From positions 1,054,001-1,118,000 of the forward strand of contig NZ_CP038157.1 in NCBI RefSeq assembly GCF_007641235.1: a stretch of DNA of 64,000 nt. Direction: 5' to 3'. The notes below the pieces were generated by a model, which saw only the letters and a program-made list of their open reading frames with translations, did no database searches and was not told where the DNA came from. The translations under genes were made by a program, and so were the position numbers. The stretch comes from Corynebacterium sanguinis. Its GTDB lineage: Bacteria; Actinomycetota; Actinomycetes; Mycobacteriales; Mycobacteriaceae. This document shows, piece by piece, positions 57,248 to 64,000 of the stretch; position 1 is the stretch's first letter; every line of letters starts with the position of its first letter.

Positions 57248-57645
57248 GTACCACCGCGATAGGGCGGCAGATGTCACGGTGAAGGTGTTGGCCGGCACAG
57301 TCGACCTGGGGTTTTGCGGCGCGTGGGAGCTCCACCGTGACATTGCGGGGTTCAAGATGTCACGGTCAACCCGACCTGGCCATCGGCAACCTGGGGTTTT
57401 GGGTGCTGCGCCCGGTTCACTGTGACATTCCGCCGCCCGAGATGTCACGGTCAACCCGACCTGGTCATCGGCGACCTGCGGTTTTGCACCCCGCCACCGC
57501 TTCACCGTGACATTGCACCGCCCGAGATGTCACGGTCAACCCAAAACAACCAGAACCGACCTGGGGTTTTGCACCCTGCCACCGCTTCACCGTGACATTG
57601 CACCGCCCAAGATGTCACGGTCAACCCAAAACAACCAGAACCGAC
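57248..57645 (+). repeat. 85-bp tandem repeat array 3 (five units)
   Basis: ATGTCAC cores at 57271, 57357, 57442, 57527 and 57612 (spacing 86, 85, 85, 85). Arms are TTCACCGTGACAT and ATGTCACGGTCAAC, that is, the outer arm variants are swapped relative to array 1. The ACCTGGGGTTTT block is present in most units. Same orientation as arrays 1 and 2. It lies between the divergent dipeptidase and groEL genes. Confidence 0.93.
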
Positions 57646-57695
57646 GACCCCGAGGCCCCCACACAGAACCCACCCCCGGGACCCACCAGACAATC

Positions 57696-57724
57696 TTGCA
57701 CTCGCCGCCCCAGACTGCTAAAAA
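57696..57724 (+). promoter_or_regulatory. Vegetative-type promoter of groEL
   Basis: TTGCAC (57696-57701), 17 bases, TAAAAA (57719-57724). The expected start (about 57731) coincides with the first base of the CIRCE element, so HrcA bound there would block initiation. Confidence 0.6.
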
Positions 57725-57730
57725 TGGGTC

Positions 57731-57757
57731 TTAGCACTCGAGCAAGTCAAGTGCTAA
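57731..57757 (+). promoter_or_regulatory. CIRCE element (HrcA operator)
   Basis: TTAGCACTC (57731-57739), nine bases, AAGTGCTAA (57749-57757): one mismatch to TTAGCACTC-N9-GAGTGCTAA. It identifies groEL as part of the HrcA regulon, separate from the HspR/HAIR genes in this window. Confidence 0.93.
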
Positions 57758-57863
57758 AAGTTTTTGAGCGGGTGAGGCTGCCTCACTCACCAGCCGTGCC
57801 GTCGCGGGCGCCTGCTCGAATCCGACGTTGAGTGGCGCAACAAACTAATCACTCTCAATGTAA

Positions 57864-59519
<1,656 letters not shown>

Positions 59520-59548
59520 GAGCGCTTCGCTTATCGACGCTCTATCCA

Positions 59549-59583
59549 AGGCGCGCACCCTAACGTTTGGGTGCGCGCCTTTG
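59549..59583 (+). terminator. Intrinsic terminator after groEL
   Basis: AGGCGCGCACCC (59549-59560) and GGGTGCGCGCCT (59569-59580) form a perfect 12-bp stem with an 8-base loop, followed by TTT. Confidence 0.88.
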
Positions 59584-59595
59584 CGCTGTGTGTAG

Positions 59596-59655
59596 CACTA
59601 TAGTGTGCGAAAAGGGCGTTCACCGCGTGTCGCAAGCTACCTACAATAGAGGTAG
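59596..59655 (+). promoter_or_regulatory. Candidate promoter/operator of the DUF2335 gene
   Basis: TTCACC (59619-59624), 17 bases, TACAAT (59642-59647). The -10 sits in the loop of the inverted repeat CTACCT / AGGTAG (59637-59642, 59650-59655), and a 10-bp palindrome CACTATAGTG lies at 59596-59605. Both repeats could be operators. Confidence 0.45.
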
Positions 59656-59697
59656 ACAACGTTTTTAGCGCCTAGTTCATTCGAAAGAAGAAGGTAG

Positions 59698-60282
59698 ATG
59701 TCCGATGACTCAAATTCACGACACCCCCATTCGTCGCGCCCGTCGACGGGGCGTGGACTTGATGGAAACGAATCCGCGCCCATTGAGGACAGCGAAACGA
59801 ATTCAGGCACACTCGCCCCAAGCGACGATACGCAAGGGCTGGGTCAAGACGTTTCGAGCTCTCGAAGAGAGCATCGGCGACATCGAGATCAAGAAGTCTA
59901 CGAAGCCGAACTCGTAACAAGACGCGAATTACTTCAAGCTTCGGAATACTGGAGTGCGCCAGCGCCCTCTCCCGAGACGCTCGCCAAGTATCTTGAGATA
60001 GATCCGACTCTGGCCGAGCGGGCTTTTTCTATGGCAGAGCAAAGTGTAGCTGCCTCGAATGACGAGATCATTACCCTTGCCCATGGTGATGTCGATGCCC
60101 TGCGACGAGGGCAGTGGATGAGCTTCATCATGTTTGTGCTGTCGATTGGGACTGCGTTGGTCGCATTCGCTCTCAGTGAGAGTGCCGCGCTAGCAGGGCT
60201 GTTTCTAGCTCCTGCAGTCTTGCAGTTCCTCGGAAAGTTCATCCGGACGGTGAGAATGGGTGAAAAGAACGGGGGCGAATAA
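59698..60282 (+). CDS. DUF2335 membrane protein
   Basis: A 194-residue protein. The N-terminal 75 residues are polar and low-complexity (Ser, Asp, Arg). The region SAPAPSPETLAKYLEIDPTL, then AERAFSMAEQS, is the hallmark of DUF2335, followed by two membrane helices (about 141-160 and 164-182). DUF2335 proteins occur sporadically and often in accessory DNA. Lower GC and less biased codons than the neighbours suggest acquisition. The start ATG 59698 follows an AAGAAGG site. Function unknown. Confidence 0.75.
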   Translation: MSDDSNSRHPHSSRPSTGRGLDGNESAPIEDSETNSGTLAPSDDTQGLGQDVSSSRREHRRHRDQEVYEAELVTRRELLQASEYWSAPAPSPETLAKYLEIDPTLAERAFSMAEQSVAASNDEIITLAHGDVDALRRGQWMSFIMFVLSIGTALVAFALSESAALAGLFLAPAVLQFLGKFIRTVRMGEKNGGE

Positions 60283-60660
60283 TGGGATTAGCGTCCTGCG
60301 AACCGCTTCGGTTAGCACCCTCCATGCGGCATCGATCGGCCATGTGAGGCCGAGTGTCGCGGCTCAATCTGTGATTACGGAACGAAATCCAATCTCGGTT
60401 TTCTAACGGCAGAAAATAGGAGCCTGGCTCTAACGCGAGCATTCAGGAGATAAGATCAACCGGTTGCCGTTGTTCCTCAGCCTTCAGCTGGAAAAGCGTT
60501 CGGCCCGCTCAGTGTTCGTGTGTGATACACCGCCGCTGTGCGGCGGCACCGATGGATCAAACGTTCATTCACCAAGAGTGCAAGGGAATTTTGCAGTATT
60601 CTTGCGGGGTCTTTTCAGACTGGGGCTTGGCCCTATCCCTTCTTCCGGAGAGGTTTAGAA
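60283..60660. other. Intergenic region in the accessory segment
   Basis: 378 bases of lower GC without a credible gene. It contains small hairpins (AACCG-CTT-CGGTT near 60300; CCGCCG-CTGTG-CGGCGG near 60530-60546) and, at its end, the ribosome site GGAGAGG of the next gene. I see no clear terminator or promoter. Confidence 0.45.
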
Positions 60661-61548
60661 ATGAGCACTTCTGTGATCGCGACGGGTGTCAGCAGCAATC
60701 CCGTTCGTAAGCCCTACTTATTCAGCCAGATTTTGGCGTGGGCCGCCTTCGTTCTTGGTCTCCTTTCCGTTGTGGGAGGGATCGGCGCATGGTCGTTTCG
60801 CGACTTCCTTACCGGAGTTTTCTTTGGTCTCGCATTACTGATTCCCTCCGTGTGGTGGTTCCACTGCAGCAGAGTCGACGCTGTCAATCAGCGGGACTAC
60901 GAAGAGACTTTAGCGACGCAAGCCGCGCTCTCTCCTTTGCTGGGCGAGGATGATGCCGAGATAAGGGTTGGTATGGGAATGATTACTCCACCCAACCGAG
61001 TCGATCGGCGCTGGCCGCTGGTGGTTGGAGCTGCAGTGACCTCATTCGTCTTGGGTGGCCTGATTTCACCTCCGACCGCCCCCGACGAGGCGAGCGCGAC
61101 GGCTGAAACGAGCACCCCACCCATGACTGTCAGTTCCACTACTAGCTCGCCGCCAACCACAACACGGAATACTGAAGCAGAGGCTTCGAGCTCTCGGGCG
61201 GCTGCGTTGTCTTCTAGCGCGGCGGCGTCTAGCAGTGCATTGGTCGAGAGCATTCGAGCCGAAGAACGAGCGAAGTTGGAACAGGAGATGGCTGAAAGTT
61301 CCCGGGCCTCGCCCTTGTCCGAAGCCGAGCAGCAGAACGTCCCACAGGGCTTCGTTGCGCCAGCGCCGGAACCAACACGGGCCCCAGCCCCTGCAGCGGT
61401 TCCTGCACCCGCCCAGTCGGCATCCTATGGCAACTGCACGGCAGTATGGAATGCCATCGGCAGCCCGATTTACCAGGGGCAGCCAGGTTACGGCAGCCAT
61501 CTCGATCGAGATGGTGACGGCGTTGGCTGCGAGAAGGACCCTCGCTAG
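60661..61548 (+). CDS. Membrane protein with C-terminal excalibur domain
   Basis: A 295-residue protein. Hydrophobic segments at about residues 20-65 and one near 120-137 are followed by a long Ser/Thr/Ala/Pro-rich stalk (about 140-250). The excalibur domain at the end (about 255-295: YGNCTAVWNAIG..., HLDRDGDGVGCEK) has the DxDxDGxxCE calcium-binding pattern. It is probably exposed on the outer side of the membrane. The start ATG 60661 is chosen for its GGAGAGG site; a longer reading is possible but lacks one. Part of the lower-GC segment. Confidence 0.8.
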   Translation: MSTSVIATGVSSNPVRKPYLFSQILAWAAFVLGLLSVVGGIGAWSFRDFLTGVFFGLALLIPSVWWFHCSRVDAVNQRDYEETLATQAALSPLLGEDDAEIRVGMGMITPPNRVDRRWPLVVGAAVTSFVLGGLISPPTAPDEASATAETSTPPMTVSSTTSSPPTTTRNTEAEASSSRAAALSSSAAASSSALVESIRAEERAKLEQEMAESSRASPLSEAEQQNVPQGFVAPAPEPTRAPAPAAVPAPAQSASYGNCTAVWNAIGSPIYQGQPGYGSHLDRDGDGVGCEKDPR

Positions 61549-61565
61549 AGTGGGAAGCTGTACCC

Positions 61566-62612
61566 CTACCCCACGTGCTGGGCGATCCACTCCACCTGCA
61601 AGTCGTAGCTGTTGTTGACCGAGCCGTTGTGGTCGGAGTCCGGCACTTCCCGGTACTCAACGTCGACGCCCTTGCCCTTCCAGGAGGCGATGGTGGCCTT
61701 GACGGCCTCCCGGTTGATGGTGGTGTCGCTGTCGCCGGCGAGTACGAGGATCGGCCCCTTGGGCTCCATCAGTTCGAGGCGCTGCTCGTCGAGCAGGTTT
61801 TGCATCTTTCTTGTGTCCGCCTTGGAGATGAACAGCTCTCCGCCGGAGACGTCGGTGACGAAGTCAGTGAGCTCGGGGAGTGTGACCTGCTCGGCCTTTT
61901 CGACGAGCTCTGCCCCGCGCTCGCTGAGGAAGTCCGAGGCGTGGACACCTTCGAAAGCGTTGAGCGCGCCGGCGATGACGATGGGGAAGAAGCGCACGCC
62001 CTTGCCTTTGAGCATCTTGGCCACGTCCACCGGGCGGATGCCCATCAGCCGCAGGTTCTTGTTCACGAGCTCGGTGTCACCGGGGGCGATAGCGACGGTG
62101 GCCAACAAGTTGTCTGCGGGGGCGTCGGCGGCGGCAAGCGCAGCGTAGCCGCCTTGGCTAAAGCCCACGTTGACCCAGTTCGCGCCGGGGGAGAACTTTG
62201 CGGCGGTTTCCTCCACGAGGCGGTTGATTGCCGACGCCAGCGAGCCGCGGTGCATGTAGGTGCCGCCAACTTCCTCGACACCAAGGCCCTCATAGTCTGG
62301 CTGAGTGACGATGTACCCGGCATCCAGCCAGCCTTGCAGGAAGCGTGTCCAGTGCGGGATGTAGCGCTCAATCGGGTCGCCCTCCGCATACAGTGACGGA
62401 GCACTCGAGGTGGACAGCCCCGTGGTGCCGTGCGCCCAGCTCACGATCGCGCCGTCCGGGCGTGGGTTAGCTGGGATGGTGACCAACCCGGTCATGGGCA
62501 CCTCGGCGCGGGCACCCTGGGCTTGGTAGCGAACCCGGTACGTCGTACCGCCGCTCGGGGCTGCGGGCACGTCACCTTCTGGAGCTTTAACCCATTGGGT
62601 TTCAGTGGTCAT
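61566..62612 (-). CDS. Lipase-like alpha/beta hydrolase (LIP family)
   Basis: A 348-residue protein related to secretory triacylglycerol lipases. Oxyanion region SWAHGTTGLS (about 58), nucleophile GFSQGGYAAL (about 150), catalytic Asp in VLAGDSDTTINRE (about 292) and His in PDSDHNGSVN (about 325). No signal peptide is visible, unusual for this mostly secreted family, so it may be cytosolic. ATG 62612 is the only good start. It converges with the excalibur gene. Confidence 0.82.
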   Translation of the reverse strand: MTTETQWVKAPEGDVPAAPSGGTTYRVRYQAQGARAEVPMTGLVTIPANPRPDGAIVSWAHGTTGLSTSSAPSLYAEGDPIERYIPHWTRFLQGWLDAGYIVTQPDYEGLGVEEVGGTYMHRGSLASAINRLVEETAAKFSPGANWVNVGFSQGGYAALAAADAPADNLLATVAIAPGDTELVNKNLRLMGIRPVDVAKMLKGKGVRFFPIVIAGALNAFEGVHASDFLSERGAELVEKAEQVTLPELTDFVTDVSGGELFISKADTRKMQNLLDEQRLELMEPKGPILVLAGDSDTTINREAVKATIASWKGKGVDVEYREVPDSDHNGSVNNSYDLQVEWIAQHVG

Positions 62613-63088
62613 GCGTTAACTCCTCTTTACCGATTTAGCGAAAGCTTTTCGCAGTAAGTTGTGTACTCAAAAACACTTTAGATGGCTTCCGGCGCCAGCG
62701 GAGAGGTTGGCCTCGGGCGGCAAGAGGGGGCCGACTCGAGGCGATACCCCTAGATGGGGGTAGATCTGGAGAATGGCGAGGGAAATATGCTGGTTAAAGA
62801 ACTATCGGGATACCGCCCAAGAATGTCTCGAGATTAACACGTTGTTCAACTGTCGTTAATTTCTACCAGAGTGTATTTCCTGTTCGCCGTTGTCCGGTTG
62901 GCTAAGTATTAACCTTCGATGATTCATTTTGATTACAGAACCATCTCGATTGCATGGAAAATCACTTGGAGCCAGGGGTTGACGGGCTTGGAATCTGTGG
63001 CAATATGTCTCCTGTGACGCCCTGAAGTGGGGTGTCAAACACCGTCAGACGCCAGGTACCTGGCACCTACTCTACAAGGGGATTTCAC
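62613..63088. other. Long intergenic region upstream of the porin genes
   Basis: 476 AT-richer bases without a credible gene. Toward the end lies TTGACG (62979-62984), a fair -35, with AATATG 17 bases later. A 14-bp palindrome GCCAGGTACCTGGC lies at 63051-63064. An ATACCCC-TAGAT-GGGGGTA inverted repeat (62744-62762) resembles CsoR-type copper operators. The highly expressed porin genes may have a long regulated leader. Confidence 0.5.
62744..62762. promoter_or_regulatory. CsoR-like G/C-tract inverted repeat
   Basis: ATACCCC, five bases, GGGGGTA: an inverted repeat with AT-flanked G and C tracts as in CsoR-family operators. No copper gene is adjacent, so the resemblance may be accidental. Confidence 0.25.
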
Positions 63089-63319
63089 ATGGATCTCGAT
63101 ATGATCATCACTCACCTCGACAACTTCGTTGACACCTGGAAGGGCTGGGGCAAAGTGCTCGGCGGCCTCAACGATCTCGTCAACTTTGAACTCGGCTCCA
63201 TCCTCCAGCTGTCCTCCGGCTTCGACGAAGCAAGCTCTGACATCATCACGACCTCTTCCAACGGTGTTGAGCTCAGCAGCGGCCTGATCCAGTTCAACGA
63301 CATCGAGTCCAACGACTAA
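63089..63319 (+). CDS. porH: PorH-type mycomembrane porin subunit
   Basis: A 76-residue acidic protein with no signal peptide, beginning MDLDMIITHLDNFVDTW. PorH proteins are very short, acidic and helical; together with PorA they form the main cell-wall channel and are modified with mycolic acid. The order porH-porA-ppk2 downstream of groEL matches C. glutamicum (recalled). It is longer than the usual PorH (about 57), with a Ser-rich acidic tail. The start ATG 63089 follows AAGGGG. Confidence 0.65.
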   Translation: MDLDMIITHLDNFVDTWKGWGKVLGGLNDLVNFELGSILQLSSGFDEASSDIITTSSNGVELSSGLIQFNDIESND

Positions 63320-63353
63320 TCCTCCCCCCACGTCACCTCTTAAGGAGAACATC

Positions 63354-63524
63354 ATGCAGACCCTCGGAACCCTCTCTTCCCTCGTTGACGGCTCCTCCGC
63401 CCTCAACCTCGGCTCCTCCCTCGCTGGCATCGCTCTCGACCCGGCCCTCGCTCTGGTCACGTTCATGAAGCCGTTCGTCGACATCGCTGACGGCCTTGCT
63501 ACCCTCCTCGGCCTGATCGCTTAA
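63354..63524 (+). CDS. porA: PorA-type mycomembrane porin subunit
   Basis: A 56-residue protein ([19 protein letters not shown]...[12 protein letters not shown]). It is amphipathic and Leu/Ser/Ala-rich, and the C-terminal ADxx..LLGL(I)A resembles the end of PorA. The ribosome site AAGGAG is six bases before the ATG, and a strong terminator follows. Codons are strongly biased (CTC, TCC, GGC), as in highly expressed genes. Adjacent to porH, so the two subunits are probably made in parallel. Confidence 0.65.
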   Translation: MQTLGTLSSLVDGSSALNLGSSLAGIALDPALALVTFMKPFVDIADGLATLLGLIA

Positions 63525-63554
63525 GCGACTCGCCCCAAAAAGCCCACAATGCTT

Positions 63555-63581
63555 CTCCACCCTCCGGGGTGGAGTTTTTTT
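63555..63581 (+). terminator. Intrinsic terminator after porA
   Basis: CTCCACCC (63555-63562), loop TCCG, GGGTGGAG (63567-63574), then seven T: a textbook terminator. Confidence 0.93.
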
Positions 63582-63642
63582 ATGCCTACCTGGGGTCAAT
63601 CTCGCCCAGCGCACGTGGTGTCGCGGCGCTAAGATGTGCTTC

Positions 63643-64000
63643 ATGGCACAAGACCACAAAGAAGACGACCTGCCAATGATCAACCTCGCCGAAATCGAGG
63701 GCTACTGGGTCGACGACTCCGACGACGACGACCCGGTTCTGCTCAAGTCCGACGGCACCCCGATTGAAACGTGGCGCGAAAACTACCCGTACGACGAACG
63801 CATGTCGCGCGACGAGTACGAAAAAACCAAGCGCGCCCTGCAGATCGAGCTTCTGAAGTGGCAGAACTGGACCAAGGACACCGGCCAGCGCCACATCATC
63901 CTCTTCGAGGGCCGCGACGCCGCCGGCAAGGGCGGCACAATTAAGCGCTTCAATGAGCACCTCAACCCGCGCGGAGCGCGCACGGTCGCGTTGGAGAAGC
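63643..64000 (+). CDS. ppk2: Polyphosphate kinase 2, N-terminal part (runs off the window)
   Basis: Transfers phosphate between polyphosphate and nucleotides. The first 119 residues show the PPK2 pattern: acidic N-terminus ([13 protein letters not shown]), [30 protein letters not shown] and the Walker A-like loop [17 protein letters not shown] (about residues 86-102). The start ATG 63643 is used; ATG 63634 in the same frame is possible. Position after porH-porA matches ppk2B of C. glutamicum (recalled). Confidence 0.95.
   Translation, partial: MAQDHKEDDLPMINLAEIEGYWVDDSDDDDPVLLKSDGTPIETWRENYPYDERMSRDEYEKTKRALQIELLKWQNWTKDTGQRHIILFEGRDAAGKGGTIKRFNEHLNPRGARTVALEK

Noticed and set aside
59705..59917. 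A short frame overlapping the start of the DUF2335 gene
   Set aside because: The overlapping frame starting at 59698 has DUF2335 features, a ribosome site and membrane helices; this one has none.
62744..62762. A copper-regulated (CsoR) operon
   Set aside because: The inverted repeat resembles a CsoR operator but no copper transporter, chaperone or csoR gene is present; listed only as a low-confidence site.

Overview
The window is a stretch of high-GC actinobacterial chromosome, almost certainly from a Corynebacterium. The reasons are gene content and order: dnaK-grpE-dnaJ-hspR next to an aldehyde dehydrogenase, clpB with an HspR-type operator, pyrE/TrmH/GH76/fba, purA-purT-like-pta-ackA, glnX-glnH-pknG, xthA/GNAT/def/DUF3263/virR-like, a fused mrpAB operon, a stand-alone groEL behind a CIRCE element, and two tiny mycomembrane porin genes (porH-porA type) followed by a polyphosphate kinase 2. 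From memory this order closely follows the C. glutamicum chromosome, and the xthA-to-virR block also follows M. tuberculosis. I saw no tRNA, rRNA, insertion sequence or CRISPR array.

Layout. 1-5.1 kb: aldehyde dehydrogenase tail, then the heat-shock operon dnaK-grpE-dnaJ-hspR with SigH-like and HAIR (HspR) sites. 5.2-11.1 kb: alanine/glutamine-rich membrane protein, pyruvate:quinone oxidoreductase, an alpha/beta hydrolase with a small partner, a nitrilase-family amidase and a degenerate flavohaemoglobin-like protein. 11.2-15.2 kb: GltS-type carrier and clpB. 15.3-26.5 kb: small conserved protein, rhodanese-fold protein, pyrE, TrmH methylase, GH76 enzyme, fba, FUSC-type membrane protein, nadC/nadA, PRC-barrel/DUF2382 stress protein and a conserved unknown. 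26.6-31.6 kb: purA, PurT-like ATP-grasp protein, pta-ackA. 32.2-37.0 kb: glnX-glnH-pknG signalling operon. 37.1-44.6 kb: Nudix hydrolase, ABC exporter, frameshifted MFS carrier, cardiolipin synthase, xthA, GNAT, def and a divergent DUF3263 gene. 45.6-54.8 kb: predicted nuclease/AbiEi-like protein, VirR-like LytR_C protein, carboxylate-amine ligase and the Mrp antiporter operon. 55-57.2 kb: a solo LeuA regulatory domain behind a Leu/Val leader peptide, and an M20 dipeptidase. 57.9-64 kb: groEL, a lower-GC accessory segment (DUF2335, excalibur protein, lipase), porH-porA and ppk2.

The most unusual signal is non-coding. Three intergenic regions (about 31.58-32.14, 44.67-45.54 and 57.25-57.65 kb) carry 7, 10 and 5 copies of one tandem repeat with a strict 85-bp period (one 86-bp step). 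All copies point the same way. Each unit has an invariant inverted core GTGACAT-N13-ATGTCAC plus a conserved ACCTGGGGTTTT block. I cannot match this to a known element.

Two other regulatory signals stand out. One is a leaderless, leucine/valine-rich leader peptide and structured attenuator in front of a stand-alone LeuA allosteric domain. The other is a perfect 22-bp palindrome holding both start codons of the divergent def and DUF3263 genes. Heat-shock control is coherent across the window: HAIR sites at dnaK and clpB, hspR in the dnaK operon, and CIRCE at groEL.
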